A stretch of 64,000 nt of DNA from Blastococcus sp. TF02-09 (GCF_003319105.1 NZ_QOHH01000006.1:62001-126000); one strand, 5' to 3'. Counted from the first letter of the stretch, positions 33,165 through 44,494 are shown. Numbers and translations are program-made. Notes: a model not told the origin generated them from the sequence alone.

Positions 33165-34427
33165 ATGCGCGAGTACGCCGTCGTCCTGCTCACCGCCGCG
33201 CTGGTCACCTTTCTGACCACCCCGGTGGTGCGGATGCTCGCCGTCCGCTTCCGGATGATGGCCGCTCCCCGCGAGCGGGACGTGCACTCCATCCCCACGC
33301 CGCGCGGCGGCGGCGTGGCCATGTACCTGGGCGTGGTCACGGCGGTCTTCGTGGCCAGCCGCCTGCCGGCGCTGCAGCGGACGTTCGAGGACACCCAGAC
33401 GTACGCGGTCCTCATCGGGGGCGGGCTGATCTGCGCGCTGGGCGTGCTGGACGACAAGTGGGGCCTGGACGCCCTGACGAAACTCACCGGGCAGATCGCC
33501 GCCGCTGGCCTGATGGGGCTGCTGGGCGTGCAGCTGTCCATCCTGTTCCTGCCGGTGGCCGACATCGGCACCATCTCGCTGGGCCCCGACGTCGGCCTCC
33601 CGCTGACCATCCTGCTCACCGTCATGGTGGTCAACGCGCTGAACTTCATCGACGGCCTGGACGGCCTCGCGGCCGGGGTATCGGCCATCGCGGCCCTGGC
33701 GTTCTTCGCGTACAGCTACCACCTGGGCCTGGTCGGCTACGACGACGTCGCGAGCGCCCCGGCGCTGATCACGGCAGTGCTGGCCGGCGCCTGCCTGGGC
33801 TTCCTCCCGCACAACTTCAGCCCGGCGCGCATCTTCATGGGCGACTCGGGCTCGATGCTCGTCGGCCTGATGCTCTCGGCGGCGGCGGTCACCGCGACCG
33901 GGGGAGTGGACCCGCAGTCGTTCGACTCGGCCGCGACCCTGCTGCCGCTGACCCTGCCGCTGCTGGTGCCGGTGGCGGTGCTCTTCATCCCGTTCATCGA
34001 CCTGCTCATGGCGGTGGTGCGTCGCACCCGCAAGGGCCGCTCGCCGTTCGCGCCGGACAAGATGCACCTGCACCACCGGCTGCTGTCCATCGGCCACTCG
34101 CACCGGCGCGCGGTCCTCGTCATGTACTTCTGGGCCTCCCTGCTCTCCTTCGGCGCGGTCGCCCTGTCGATCACCGGGGGGACGGCGGAGCTGCTGGTGG
34201 CCATCGCCGTGCTCCTGGTCGTGGGCACGGTCGTCGTCCTCGGCCCGCGGGCCCGCCGCGCCGCCCGCGAGGCCCGGGCCGCCGAGCTCGCCGCGCAGCG
34301 GGAGCGCAGCCGCGCCGACCACCCCTCCTCCCGCGCCGCCCGGTCCGGATCGTCGCCCCGGCAGACGGGCCGGTCCGGCCGCACGCCACCGCCCGTCGCG
34401 CCCGACACCAAGGAGTTCGTCCGATGA
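33165..34427 (+). CDS. wecA: Undecaprenyl-phosphate GlcNAc-1-phosphate transferase (WecA/TagO/MraY family)
   Basis: Starts a cell-wall glycan on undecaprenyl phosphate. 420 aa with about 10-11 membrane segments. Catalytic Asp pair in LDDKWGLD (about residue 103), NFIDGLDGLAAG, FMGDSGS, and the His motif KMHLHHRL on a cytoplasmic loop. The C-terminal tail is Arg/Ser-rich and cytoplasmic. It precedes the atp genes, as rfe does in mycobacteria. The stop overlaps the next gene by ATGA. Confidence 0.94.
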   Translation: MREYAVVLLTAALVTFLTTPVVRMLAVRFRMMAAPRERDVHSIPTPRGGGVAMYLGVVTAVFVASRLPALQRTFEDTQTYAVLIGGGLICALGVLDDKWGLDALTKLTGQIAAAGLMGLLGVQLSILFLPVADIGTISLGPDVGLPLTILLTVMVVNALNFIDGLDGLAAGVSAIAALAFFAYSYHLGLVGYDDVASAPALITAVLAGACLGFLPHNFSPARIFMGDSGSMLVGLMLSAAAVTATGGVDPQSFDSAATLLPLTLPLLVPVAVLFIPFIDLLMAVVRRTRKGRSPFAPDKMHLHHRLLSIGHSHRRAVLVMYFWASLLSFGAVALSITGGTAELLVAIAVLLVVGTVVVLGPRARRAAREARAAELAAQRERSRADHPSSRAARSGSSPRQTGRSGRTPPPVAPDTKEFVR

Positions 34428-34954
34428 CCCCGCAGGGCCGCGCCCCGTCCGAGGACCCCGGCTGGGACCTGTCGTTCCTGCGCGTCGGGGCCGCCGTCAC
34501 CGCGGGCGTCGCCGGCGTCGGAGCGCTGGTCACCGGCCTGGTGGCGGGCTGGCCCGATGCGGTGGGGGTCCTGGTCGGGGCGGCGGTCGTCACCGCGTTC
34601 TTCGTCGTCTCCGGCGTGGTCATCGCCTGGGCGGGGCGGATCGACGACACCTTCACGCTGCCGGCGGCCCTCGGGATGTTCTTCGTCAAGGCGCTCGTCC
34701 TGTTCGCCGTCCTGAACGCGCTGCCCGAGGAGGGCTGGCTGGACCGCCTGACGATGGCCTGGACGGTCATCGTCGGAGCGCTGCTGTGGAGCGCCGTCCA
34801 GCTCCGCTGGGTCTGGACCCGGCCGCTCTACTACGTGACGCCGCCGCCCAGCGCTCCGAAGGAGTTCTCTGGCAATCGACGTGGCGCCGAGGGCGAAGCC
34901 ACGACTGCCGGGCGCGTGGCGCCCAACAGCCGTGGCCCGGGGTGCGGGACCTAG
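34424..34954 (+). CDS. AtpI-like membrane protein of the atp locus
   Basis: A 176 aa protein with four hydrophobic segments within residues 20-130, placed between wecA and the atp genes like mycobacterial Rv1303 (AtpI). It may help assemble or stabilise the F0 c-ring. The ATG overlaps the wecA stop by four bases. After residue 140 the sequence becomes low-complexity (GNRRGAEGEATTAG) and ends exactly where the inserted opposite-strand gene ends, so the native C-terminus may have been altered. Confidence 0.75.
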   Translation: MTPQGRAPSEDPGWDLSFLRVGAAVTAGVAGVGALVTGLVAGWPDAVGVLVGAAVVTAFFVVSGVVIAWAGRIDDTFTLPAALGMFFVKALVLFAVLNALPEEGWLDRLTMAWTVIVGALLWSAVQLRWVWTRPLYYVTPPPSAPKEFSGNRRGAEGEATTAGRVAPNSRGPGCGT

Positions 34955-35259
34955 CAGGCGACGAGACCTCGCACGTCACCACGCTGGAGGCCGACGTACC
35001 AGGTGTGGCTACCGTTGCGGACGATCGTCTCGCAACTGGTGTCAGCTGCCCACGCGATGTCAGCGCGGAATACGTCGGTGGCGCAGTAGTTCCGTCCGAC
35101 GATCTTGTAACCGTTGTGAGCACCCGTGCCGGAGTACGTGTTCGTCACACTGACACTCGTGCAGGCCGCCTGCGCCGCGGCCGTTCCGATCACTGCTCCT
35201 CCTCCGATCATGGTGCCCGCGAGTGCGACCGTCAGCAGGTAGTTGCGAAAGCGGTTCAT
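34951..35259 (-). CDS. Small secreted four-cysteine protein
   Basis: A 102 aa protein of unknown function. Residues 1-31 form a clear Sec signal peptide (NRFRNYLLTVALAGTMIG, then GTAAAQA before the cleavage). The mature part is about 71 aa with four Cys, two near the ends and two inside (spacing about 26, 17, 26), so two disulfides are likely. The Cys-flanked beta-rich pattern weakly recalls tendamistat-type amylase inhibitors (inference). ATG 35259 has a strong AAGGAG site. The gene opposes the atp locus, its surroundings have lower G+C, and it looks like an insertion. Confidence 0.8.
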   Translation of the reverse strand: MNRFRNYLLTVALAGTMIGGGAVIGTAAAQAACTSVSVTNTYSGTGAHNGYKIVGRNYCATDVFRADIAWAADTSCETIVRNGSHTWYVGLQRGDVRGLVAC

Positions 35260-35428
35260 CAGTTCTCCTTACATCGAGCGGGGCAGGGGTGACTCAATGT
35301 GGCCTAGGTCACTAGTCGTCGTCAACTGGTCGCGTTACGTGAAGTGATACGACAACATGAACATCCGGGCTTGCCTGGCCAATGCGGTCGCAGTCCGGAC
35401 GCCGCGCAGAGTCGACAAAGGCGGCTGA

Positions 35429-35434
35429 TAGGGT
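35429..35434 (+). promoter_or_regulatory. Putative -10 box of the atpZ-BEFHAGD operon
   Basis: TAGGGT ends seven bases before ATG 35442 (four before ATG 35439). It would give the atp genes their own leaderless promoter downstream of the inserted gene. Confidence 0.45.
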
Positions 35435-35441
35435 CCGAATG

Positions 35442-35780
35442 ATGGCCGAGGACAGCCCTGAACCCAGGGGTGCTCGACCGCGCTCCACAGATGCCGTGCG
35501 TCAGCCCTCCGGGGCGGATGTCGGCTGGGGCATCACCGGGACCATGCTCTCGGGGATGATCGTGTGGGGCGGGGTCGGTTGGTTGCTCGACCGCTGGCTG
35601 GAGACCCGCGTCTTCACCCTGGTGGGCGTGCTGCTCGGTCTCGGGGTGGCCATCTACCTGGTGGTCGTCAAGTACGGGGCCGTCGAACCGCCTGCGGGGG
35701 GTCGGCCCACCAGCACGACCCGGGGCGGGCAGCGGAGCCGGCCACCGGAGTACCGCAAGACGCAGAAGGGACGACGGTGA
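35442..35780 (+). CDS. atpZ: AtpZ/AtpI family ATP synthase accessory protein
   Basis: A 112 aa protein with two membrane hairpin segments (ITGTMLSGMIVWGGVGWLLD and FTLVGVLLGLGVAIYLVVVK), the AtpZ/AtpI layout, and a basic C-terminal tail. It may assist c-ring assembly or Mg/Ca uptake as reported for AtpI/AtpZ. ATG 35442 fits the promoter spacing; ATG 35439 is equally in frame. The stop overlaps the atpB GTG by four bases. Confidence 0.8.
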   Translation: MAEDSPEPRGARPRSTDAVRQPSGADVGWGITGTMLSGMIVWGGVGWLLDRWLETRVFTLVGVLLGLGVAIYLVVVKYGAVEPPAGGRPTSTTRGGQRSRPPEYRKTQKGRR

Positions 35781-36607
35781 CCTCCAGCGCCTCAGCGCTC
35801 GCCAGCGTGCTCGCGGCCGAAGGATCGGGCGGGGACGACGGCTTCCAGGCCCCGACCGTTCAGGAGTTCTACCCGGAGCCGATCGCGGAGTTCGACCTCT
35901 TCGGCATCGCCTTCGAGATCACCCGCATCACGCTGATCCTGTGGGTCGCGACCGCGGTGATGATCGCCCTGATGGTGGCCGCCGTCCGGAAGCCCTCCAT
36001 CGTGCCGGGCAAGATGCAGTTCATCGGTGAGAGCGGCTACTCCTTGATCCGCGACGGGATGGCCCGCGACGTCATCGGCCCCAAGGGCCTGCCGTTCGCG
36101 CCGTTCCTCGCCTCGCTCTTCTTCTTCATCCTCGCGAACAACGCGATGTCGATCGTGCCCTTCGCGCAGATCTCCCCGATGTCGAAGTTCGCGTTCCCGC
36201 TGGTCCTCGCCGTCATCGTCTGGATCGTCTACAACTGGGTGGGCATCCGCGAGCAGGGCGCGGCGCGCTACTTCAAGGACGCCGCCGTGCCGCCGGGCGT
36301 GCCGATCGGGGCGCTCATCCTGGTGACCCCGATCGAGCTGCTGCAGGTCTTCATCATCCGGCCGTTCACCCTGGCCGTGCGACTCTTCGCCAACATGTTC
36401 GCCGGCCACATGCTGCTGGCGGTGTTCGCGCTCGGGACCGTCTACCTGCTCAACGTGGGCAACTTCTCCATCATCTTCGCCCCGTTCTCGTTCCTCATGG
36501 CCCTGACCATGACGTTCTTCGAGCTGCTGGTGATCGTCCTGCAGGCCTACGTCTTCACCGTTCTGACGGCCACCTACCTCAACGGCGCTGTCGAACCCGC
36601 GCACTGA
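35777..36607 (+). CDS. atpB: F0F1 ATP synthase subunit a
   Basis: The proton half-channel subunit, 276 aa with five to six membrane helices. The essential Arg is in FTLAVRLFANMFAGH, and PIELLQVFIIRP precedes it as expected. GTG 35777 overlaps the atpZ stop (GTGA). Works against subunit c to pass protons. Confidence 0.97.
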   Translation: MTSSASALASVLAAEGSGGDDGFQAPTVQEFYPEPIAEFDLFGIAFEITRITLILWVATAVMIALMVAAVRKPSIVPGKMQFIGESGYSLIRDGMARDVIGPKGLPFAPFLASLFFFILANNAMSIVPFAQISPMSKFAFPLVLAVIVWIVYNWVGIREQGAARYFKDAAVPPGVPIGALILVTPIELLQVFIIRPFTLAVRLFANMFAGHMLLAVFALGTVYLLNVGNFSIIFAPFSFLMALTMTFFELLVIVLQAYVFTVLTATYLNGAVEPAH

Positions 36608-36648
36608 CCGCTCCACCCCGCCAGCCACCCGGGAACGACCCCGGGTGA

Positions 36649-36900
<252 letters not shown>

Positions 36901-36941
36901 GCCGGCCGGTCCTGTCCAGCTGACTTAGGGACGTGCAGAGC

Positions 36942-37508
36942 ATGAACATCCTCGCTGCGGAGAGTTCCAACCCGCTGATCCCACCCGTGGGCGAGATCAT
37001 CGTCGGCACCATCACGTTCGCGATCCTCTGCTTCGTGATGATCAAGTACGTGGTGCCCCGCTTCGAGCAGGTCTTCGTCGCGCGTCGCGAGGCCATCGAG
37101 GGTGGCATCGAGCGGGCCGAGGCCATGCAGGCCGAGGCGAAGGCTGCGCTCGAGCAGTACCGCGCCCAGCTGGCCGAGGCCCGCGGCGAGGCCGCGCAGA
37201 TCCGGGACGCCGCCCGCGCCGAGGGGCAGCAGATCCTCGAGGAGCTGCGCGCCCAGGCGCAGGAGGAGTCGGCCCGCATCGTCGCCCGCGGCGAGGAACA
37301 GCTGGCCGCCCAGCGTCAGCAGATCGTCCACGAGCTCCGTGGTCAGATCGGCACGCTCGCCGTCGACCTGGCCGGGCGCGTGGTGGGCGAGTCGCTCGCC
37401 GACGACGCGCGTCGCAGCGGCACGGTCGACCGCTTCCTCGCCGAGCTCGACGGCATGGCCGCCTCCGGTGCCGGGCGCGGGGCCACCGTGGCGGAGAGCA
37501 ACCGCTGA
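36942..37508 (+). CDS. atpF: F0F1 ATP synthase subunit b
   Basis: The peripheral stalk, 188 aa: one N-terminal membrane helix (about 18-38) followed by a long charged coiled coil ([19 protein letters not shown] onward) to the C-terminus. ATG 36942 is used; GTG 36933 is an alternative three codons upstream. The stop overlaps atpH (TGATG). Confidence 0.94.
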   Translation: MNILAAESSNPLIPPVGEIIVGTITFAILCFVMIKYVVPRFEQVFVARREAIEGGIERAEAMQAEAKAALEQYRAQLAEARGEAAQIRDAARAEGQQILEELRAQAQEESARIVARGEEQLAAQRQQIVHELRGQIGTLAVDLAGRVVGESLADDARRSGTVDRFLAELDGMAASGAGRGATVAESNR

Positions 37509-38383
37509 TGGAGGCCTCAACCCGCGCGGCGACCGTCGAGGTGCGCGAGCGCCTCGCCGAGCTGACGCGCCCCGCCTCCGGGTTCGTGGAGCGGGCGAAG
37601 GACCGGCTGACCGGTGCGCCCGCGCGTGCCGCCACCGGCCCGGAGCTGCTCTCCCTGGCGGACGAGCTGTTCGCGGTGTCGCGGGTGCTGGACAGCCAGC
37701 TCACCCTGCGACGGGCGATGGCCGACCCGGCCGTGAAGCCGGAGGACCGCGCCGCCCTGGTGCGCCGCCTCTTCGGCTCGCAGCTGTCGTCGACCGCGCT
37801 GGACCTCGTCGAGACCATCGCCCGGCAGCGCTGGTCGCGGCCGATCGACCTGGTCGAGGCGACCGTCACGGTGGCCACCGAGGCGGCGCTGGACGCGGCC
37901 GACGTGGACGGCCGGCTCGACGGCGTCGAGGACGAGCTCTTCCGGTTCGGGCGGATCGTCGCCGGTGACCGCGAGCTCAACCGGATCCTCAGCGACCGCA
38001 AGGCCCCCGCGGAGGGCCGCCGGGCGCTCCTGGACCGGCTGCTGTCCGGTCGGGTTAACCCGGTCACCGAGCTGCTGCTGCGCAACGTCCTGACCGGTGC
38101 GCACGTCGGCACCGCCGAGATCGCCATCGAGCGGCTCTCGGACGTGGCCAGCCGCCGCCGCGGGCAGTCGGTCGCGCGGGTGACCACCGCCGTCCCGCTG
38201 ACCGCGGCCCAGGAGCAGCAGCTCACCAGCGTGCTGGGCCGCCTCTACGGCCGTCCGGTCGGGCTCCAGGTCACCGTCGAGCCCGACGTGCTCGGTGGCC
38301 TGGTCATCCAGGTCGGCGACGAGGTCATCGACGGCAGCATCGCCCACCGGCTGGAAGCCGCCCGTCGGCGGCTGGCCGGCTGA
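37508..38383 (+). CDS. atpH: F0F1 ATP synthase subunit delta
   Basis: Links the b stalk to the F1 head. 291 aa, longer than the usual about 180 aa: the extra N-terminal about 100 residues ([20 protein letters not shown]) are basic and helical, as in other actinobacteria but without the full b-delta fusion of mycobacteria. The C-terminal motif [15 protein letters not shown] is the OSCP hallmark. The ATG overlaps the atpF stop by one base. Confidence 0.94.
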   Translation: MEASTRAATVEVRERLAELTRPASGFVERAKDRLTGAPARAATGPELLSLADELFAVSRVLDSQLTLRRAMADPAVKPEDRAALVRRLFGSQLSSTALDLVETIARQRWSRPIDLVEATVTVATEAALDAADVDGRLDGVEDELFRFGRIVAGDRELNRILSDRKAPAEGRRALLDRLLSGRVNPVTELLLRNVLTGAHVGTAEIAIERLSDVASRRRGQSVARVTTAVPLTAAQEQQLTSVLGRLYGRPVGLQVTVEPDVLGGLVIQVGDEVIDGSIAHRLEAARRRLAG

Positions 38384-38438
38384 CCGCCCCTCCGCACCCC
38401 ACAACGACACGACCCCCGCAGGGAAGAGGACCAGAGCC

Positions 38439-40076
38439 ATGGCCGAGCTGACGATCTCCGCAGGCGAGATCCGCAGTGCCATCCAGAACTACGTCACCGA
38501 GTACCGGCCCGACGTCTCCCGCGAGGAGGTCGGGACGGTCACCGAGGCCGGCGACGGCATCGCCCGCGTCGAGGGCCTGCCCTCGGTCATGACCAACGAG
38601 CTGCTCGAGTTCGAGAGCGGCGTCCGCGGCCTGGCCCTGAACCTCGACGTGCGCGAGGTCGGTGTCGTCGTCCTGGGTGACTTCGCCGGCATCGAGGAGG
38701 GCCAGCAGGTCCGCCGCACCGGCGAGGTCCTCTCGGTCCCGGTCGGCGACGGCTACCTCGGTCGCGTCGTCGACCCGCTGGGCAACCCAATCGACGGTGG
38801 CGGCCCCATCGCCACGACCGGTCGCCGCGCCCTCGAGCTGCAGGCGCCCACCGTGGTGCAGCGCCAGTCGGTGCACGAGCCGATGCAGACCGGGATCAAG
38901 GCCATCGACGCCATGACCCCCGTCGGCCGCGGCCAGCGCCAGCTGATCATCGGTGACCGCCAGACCGGCAAGACGGCGGTCGCGGTCGACACGATCATCA
39001 ACCAGAAGGAAGCCTGGGCCACCGGCGACCCGGCCCAGCAGGTGCGCTGCATCTACGTGGCCGTGGGGCAGAAGGGCTCGACGATCGCGGCCCTGCGCAC
39101 CGCCCTCGAGGAGGCCGGCGCGATGGAGTACACGACCATCGTCGCCGCCCCCGCGTCCGAGGCGGCCGGCTTCAAGTACATCGCGCCCTACACCGGCTCG
39201 GCCATCGGCCAGCAGTGGATGTACGAGGGCAAGCACGTCCTCATCGTGTTCGACGACCTGTCCAAGCAGGCCGAGGCCTACCGCGCGGTCTCGCTGCTGC
39301 TGCGCCGTCCGCCGGGCCGCGAGGCCTACCCCGGCGACGTCTTCTACCTCCACTCCCGCCTGCTGGAGCGCTGCGCCAAGCTCTCCGACGAGCTGGGCGC
39401 CGGGTCGATGACCGGTCTGCCCCTGGTGGAGACCAAGGGCAACGACGTGTCGGCGTACATCCCGACCAACGTCATCTCGATCACCGACGGCCAGATCTTC
39501 CTCGAGACGGGTCTGTTCAACTCCGGTGTACGCCCCGCCATCAACGTCGGCATCTCGGTGTCCCGCGTCGGCGGCTCGGCGCAGGTGAAGGCGATGAAGT
39601 CCGTCGCCGGCCGCCTGCGCCTGGACCTGGCGCAGTTCCGCGAGCTGGAGGCCTTCGCCTCCTTCTCCTCCGACCTCGACGCCTCGAGCCGGGCCACCCT
39701 GGAGCGCGGTCAGCGCCTGGTCGAGCTGCTCAAGCAGGGCCAGTACTCGCCGTACCCGGTGGAGAAGCAGGTCGTCTCGCTGTGGCTGGGCACGACCGGC
39801 AAGCTCGACGTCGTGCCGGTCTCGGACGTGCGCCGCTTCGAGTCGGAGTTCCTCGACTACATCGGTCGCGGTGACAACGGGATCTTCGACGCCATCCGCA
39901 GCACCAAGAAGCTGGAGGACGACACCGTCGCCAGCCTTGAGCGTGCGGTGGAGACCTTCTACGGGCAGTTCACCACCGGCGACGGCGAGTCGCTGCGGGT
40001 GAACGAGCCCGAGGCCGAGGCCATGGACGCCTCGGAGCGGGGTCAGGAGCGCGTCCAGGTCAAGCGGAGCAGCTGA
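38439..40076 (+). CDS. atpA: F0F1 ATP synthase subunit alpha
   Basis: Regulatory nucleotide-binding subunit, 545 aa. Walker A GDRQTGKT (about 171), the visible VSRVGGSAQ and the alpha/beta C-terminal helical domain. It carries an actinobacterial C-terminal extension of about 35 residues after the catalytic core ([20 protein letters not shown]); in mycobacteria such an extension suppresses ATP hydrolysis (role here inferred). ATG 38439 follows GGGAAGAGGA. Confidence 0.97.
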   Translation: MAELTISAGEIRSAIQNYVTEYRPDVSREEVGTVTEAGDGIARVEGLPSVMTNELLEFESGVRGLALNLDVREVGVVVLGDFAGIEEGQQVRRTGEVLSVPVGDGYLGRVVDPLGNPIDGGGPIATTGRRALELQAPTVVQRQSVHEPMQTGIKAIDAMTPVGRGQRQLIIGDRQTGKTAVAVDTIINQKEAWATGDPAQQVRCIYVAVGQKGSTIAALRTALEEAGAMEYTTIVAAPASEAAGFKYIAPYTGSAIGQQWMYEGKHVLIVFDDLSKQAEAYRAVSLLLRRPPGREAYPGDVFYLHSRLLERCAKLSDELGAGSMTGLPLVETKGNDVSAYIPTNVISITDGQIFLETGLFNSGVRPAINVGISVSRVGGSAQVKAMKSVAGRLRLDLAQFRELEAFASFSSDLDASSRATLERGQRLVELLKQGQYSPYPVEKQVVSLWLGTTGKLDVVPVSDVRRFESEFLDYIGRGDNGIFDAIRSTKKLEDDTVASLERAVETFYGQFTTGDGESLRVNEPEAEAMDASERGQERVQVKRSS

Positions 40077-40079
40077 CCC

Positions 40080-41054
40080 ATGGCCGCCTCTCTGCGCGCC
40101 CTGCGGCGCCGCATCCGCTCCACGCAGTCGACGAAGAAGATCTTCTCGGCTCAGGAGCTGATCGCCGGTGCCCGCATCGTGCGCGCCCAGGCCCGGGTGG
40201 AGGCGTCCAAGCCCTACGCCCGGGAGATCACGCGAGTGCTCTCCGCCCTGGCGTCGTCGGCGTCGCTGGACCACCCGCTGCTCACCGAGCGGGAGAACCC
40301 CCAGCGCGCGGCGGTCCTGGTCATCACCTCCGACCGCGGCTTCGCCGGCTCGTACAACGTGAACGTGCTGCGCCGCACGGAGGAGCTGCTCGCGCTGCTC
40401 CGCCAGGAGGGCAAGCAGCCGGTGCTCTACGTCGTCGGCCGCAAGGGGGAGACCTACTACTCCTTCCGCGACCGCGAGATGGCGCAGACCTTCACCGGGT
40501 TCTCCGAGCAGCCCGCGTACGAGGACGCGCAGGAGGTCGGCTCCGCGCTCATCGACGTCTTCACGGCCGGTGAGGACGACGACGAGCAGGGTGGCGCCGG
40601 CGACGACGGCATCCTCGGCGTGGACGAGCTGCACATCGTCTACACCGAGTTCCGCTCGCTGCTCTCCCAGGTGCCCGTCGCCAAGCGGATGGCACCGCTG
40701 GAGGTCGAGGAGGTCGAGGAGTTCGACTACGAGCGGGAGGACCGCGAGAGCGGTGCTGCCGGCGAGTCGGGCGTCCCGACGTCCTATGAGTTCGAGCCGT
40801 CGGCCGAGGGCCTGCTGGACGCCCTGCTGCCGAAGTACATCACCACCCGCATCTACGCGGCGATGCTCGAGGCGGCCGCCTCGGAGTCGGCGTCGCGGCG
40901 GCGGGCGATGAAGTCGGCCTCGGACAACGCCGAGGAGCTGGCGAAGAATCTGTCCCGGCAGGCGAACCAGGCCCGTCAGGCGGAGATCACCCAGGAGATC
41001 AGCGAGATCGTCGGCGGCGCCGACGCGCTGGTCTCGGCCAACGCGGGCGACTGA
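40080..41054 (+). CDS. atpG: F0F1 ATP synthase subunit gamma
   Basis: The central rotor shaft, 324 aa. N-terminal helix [14 protein letters not shown] and C-terminal helix ending in [17 protein letters not shown] match the coiled-coil pair. An acidic insert (about 160-180, [15 protein letters not shown]) and another near 215-245 lengthen it relative to E. coli; mycobacterial gamma also has a loop insert. It begins three bases after the atpA stop. Confidence 0.96.
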   Translation: MAASLRALRRRIRSTQSTKKIFSAQELIAGARIVRAQARVEASKPYAREITRVLSALASSASLDHPLLTERENPQRAAVLVITSDRGFAGSYNVNVLRRTEELLALLRQEGKQPVLYVVGRKGETYYSFRDREMAQTFTGFSEQPAYEDAQEVGSALIDVFTAGEDDDEQGGAGDDGILGVDELHIVYTEFRSLLSQVPVAKRMAPLEVEEVEEFDYEREDRESGAAGESGVPTSYEFEPSAEGLLDALLPKYITTRIYAAMLEAAASESASRRRAMKSASDNAEELAKNLSRQANQARQAEITQEISEIVGGADALVSANAGD

Positions 41055-42555
<1,501 letters not shown>

Positions 42556-42557
<2 letters not shown>

Positions 42558-42615
42558 AGGACGCCCGCTGCCCCCCGCGCTTCGCACGCTCAGCGCGGGG
42601 CCCTGCAGCGGGGCC
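42556..42615 (+). repeat. Structured intergenic repeat, copy B
   Basis: 60 bases, beginning in the atpD stop codon. The inner stem is perfect (CCCCGCGC / GCGCGGGG) around TTCGCACGCTCA, and the outer arms are CCGCTG and CAGCGG. It shares the core CTTCGCACGCTCAG with copy A and the flanks CTGCCCCCCGC and CCCTGCA with copy C. Confidence 0.75.
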
Positions 42616-42630
42616 GGTTCCAGCACGTTC

Positions 42631-42674
42631 CGACGACGGCCGGGTCTCCCTGACGGGAGGCCCGGCCGTCGTCG
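42631..42674 (+). terminator. Strong terminator hairpin after atpD
   Basis: A 20-bp stem (42631-42650 and 42655-42674) with one T-G wobble and loop TGAC, 74 bases after the atpD stop. It is the longest stem seen in the window and lies between atpD and atpC. Confidence 0.8.
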
Positions 42675-42787
42675 TCCCGTCACCCGTCCGGGTATTTCTC
42701 CGCCGCCGGCCCTCCAGATCCCGGCCCCGCGTGCCGACCATCAGCGGTGGAGCGCCCGAGCGGCGGGCGCCGTCGCAGGGGTTCGAC

Positions 42788-42973
42788 GTGGATCTGTACA
42801 GCGCAGCGCAGGGCGGCGCCGAGGAGTCCGGGTGGTCCTGGGCGCCCTACGCGCCCGAGGAACCGGTGGACATGGCCCGCTACCGGCTCGAGGAGTGGGC
42901 GCCCGCGTCCACCGTGCGCCACCCATGGGTCCGCGTCGGTCGCTTCACCCTGCTCTACCGCCGCGCTGCCTGA
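42788..42973 (+). CDS. Hypothetical small protein between atpD and atpC
   Basis: A 61 aa ORF from GTG 42788, with AGGGG six bases upstream; GTG 42731 would give 80 aa. It is rich in Trp, Tyr and acidic residues early (GWSWAPYAPEEPVDMARY), then basic (RVGRFTLLYRRAA). Nearly all third-codon bases are G or C, which supports coding. No family is recognised. It lies after the atpD terminator and before the atpC promoter. Confidence 0.4.
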   Translation: MDLYSAAQGGAEESGWSWAPYAPEEPVDMARYRLEEWAPASTVRHPWVRVGRFTLLYRRAA

Positions 42974-43008
42974 ACGGGGCCAGGAGCAGGCCGGTGGGCG
43001 CCGGACGT

Positions 43009-43014
43009 TAGGCT
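43009..43014 (+). promoter_or_regulatory. Putative -10 box of atpC
   Basis: TAGGCT lies 30 bases before GTG 43045, leaving space for the GAGGAG ribosome site. It would drive atpC separately from the main atp operon. Confidence 0.45.
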
Positions 43015-43044
43015 GGAGGCCCGTCCGTGCAACCGAGGAGTGTC

Positions 43045-43434
43045 GTGGCGACCCTGCAGGTCGAGTTGGTGGCCGTCGAGCGCAAGATCTGGTCCGGTGA
43101 GGCCACGATGGTCATCGCCCGCACGACCGAGGGCGAGCTGGGCGTGCTGCCCGGTCACGCTCCGCTGCTGGGCCAGCTGGCCCCCGGCGGTGTGGTCACG
43201 ATCCGCACCGAGTCCGGCGACGACCTCACCGTCGCCGCCCACGGTGGCTTCCTCTCGGTGACCGAGCGGGGGGTCTCCATCCTCGCCGAGACCGCGGAGA
43301 TCTCGACCGAGATCGACGTGGCTCGCGCCCGCGAGGCCCTCAGCCGCGCCGAGGCCGCCGGTGACGAGCCCGGGGCGCTGGAGGCGGCCCGCCGGGCCGA
43401 GTCGCGGCTGCGCGCGGCCGGCGAGACCGTCTGA
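43045..43434 (+). CDS. atpC: F0F1 ATP synthase subunit epsilon
   Basis: Rotor subunit that can inhibit ATP hydrolysis, 129 aa. The N-terminal beta barrel carries [19 protein letters not shown]; the C-terminal two-helix part is [17 protein letters not shown] 43045 has GAGGAG at the right distance; GTG 43027 is an alternative. It is detached from atpD by about 490 bases that hold a repeat, a terminator and a small ORF, unlike the usual tight atpD-atpC pair. Confidence 0.95.
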   Translation: MATLQVELVAVERKIWSGEATMVIARTTEGELGVLPGHAPLLGQLAPGGVVTIRTESGDDLTVAAHGGFLSVTERGVSILAETAEISTEIDVARAREALSRAEAAGDEPGALEAARRAESRLRAAGETV

Positions 43435-43471
43435 GCTCCTCGGCTTCTCCCGCCCCGCTTCCGGCTCTCCC

Positions 43472-43873
43472 GTGACCACGGCCCTGCTGGTCCTGCTCGG
43501 GCTGCTGGTCGTGGTCCTCGCGGTGGCGTTCCTGATCCGCCGCCGGTTCCTGCTCTCCGGGCTCGGCGCGGTCACGATGTGGCTGCGCACCCCGGACTCG
43601 TCGCGCTGGTCGGTGGGCGTCGCCTGGTACGGCGGCGACGCCCTGCTCTGGTACCGCGCCCTGTCGCTGTCGGTGCGTCCACGGCACCGGCTCTGCCGGT
43701 CGCAGTTCACCGTCGAGTCCCAGCGGCCGGCCGGCCGGGGCGACCTGGCACTGCCCGAGGACGTCGTGGTCCTGTCCTGCTCGACCGCCGAGGGTCACCG
43801 CGACCTGGCGATGGACCGTCCTACGGTCACCGGCTTCCTGTCCTGGGTGGAGTCGGCCCCGCCGGCGTCCTGA
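43472..43873 (+). CDS. DUF2550 family membrane protein
   Basis: A 133 aa protein: one N-terminal membrane helix (about 3-24), then a cytoplasmic domain (WLRTPDSSRWSVGVAWYGGDALLWYRALS) typical of the DUF2550 family found after atpC in many actinobacteria. Function unknown. GTG 43472 lies 38 bases after atpC, so they are probably co-transcribed. Confidence 0.82.
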   Translation: MTTALLVLLGLLVVVLAVAFLIRRRFLLSGLGAVTMWLRTPDSSRWSVGVAWYGGDALLWYRALSLSVRPRHRLCRSQFTVESQRPAGRGDLALPEDVVVLSCSTAEGHRDLAMDRPTVTGFLSWVESAPPAS

Positions 43874-43900
43874 AGAAGGGCGGGTGGCCGGTCCATCGGC

Positions 43901-44494
43901 TCACGTGCGGTCCGCGCCGCCGGGCTGCCACAGGATGTCCCCGCCGGGGTTGGCGACGCGGGACAGGATGAACAGCAGGTCCGACAGCCGGTTCAGGTAG
44001 CGGGCCGTCTCGGCGTTCGTGACGCCGGTCCGCCCGGCTGCCTCGTCGGCGTCGAGCAGCGCCCACACGCTGCGCTCCGCCCGCCGGGCCACCACGCGGG
44101 CCTGGTGCAGCAGGGCGGCGAGCGGGGTGCCGCCGGGCAGGATGAAGCTGTCGAGCTTGGGCAGCGTCTCGTTGTAGCGGTCGCACGCGCCCTCGAGGCG
44201 CTCGGTGTAGGCGGCCGTGATGCGCAGCGGCGGGTACTCGGGGTCCGGCGTGATCGGCGTGCAGAGGTCGGCGCCGACGTCGAACAGGTCGTTCTGGATG
44301 CTGCGCAGCAGGTCGGCCAGCTCGGGCTCGGGGGAGCCGAGCGCCAGCGCCGTCCCGAGGACGCTGTTGGTCTCGTCGACGTCGGCGTAGGCGACCAGCC
44401 GCGGGTCGGTCTTGGACACCCGGCTCATGTCGCCGAGGTGCGTCTGGCCGGCGTCGCCGGTCTTCGTGTAGATGCGGGTCAGCCGGACCGTCAT
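43901..44494 (-). CDS. pduO: Cob(I)alamin adenosyltransferase, PduO type
   Basis: Makes adenosylcobalamin, the cofactor for the mutase encoded at 46379. 197 aa, PduO-type: N-terminal ATP loop TKTGDAGQTHLGDMSRV, DETNSVLG, the helix RAERSVWALL and ARYLNRLSDLLFILSR. ATG 44494 follows a TAGGCT box by six bases. It lies back to back with murA; DUF2550 converges on it. Confidence 0.93.
   Translation of the reverse strand: MTVRLTRIYTKTGDAGQTHLGDMSRVSKTDPRLVAYADVDETNSVLGTALALGSPEPELADLLRSIQNDLFDVGADLCTPITPDPEYPPLRITAAYTERLEGACDRYNETLPKLDSFILPGGTPLAALLHQARVVARRAERSVWALLDADEAAGRTGVTNAETARYLNRLSDLLFILSRVANPGGDILWQPGGADRT

Noticed and set aside
34424-35780. Single continuous atp operon from wecA to atpD
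   Set aside because: An opposite-strand gene with its own ribosome site and a new -10 box before atpZ interrupt it, although read-through cannot be excluded.
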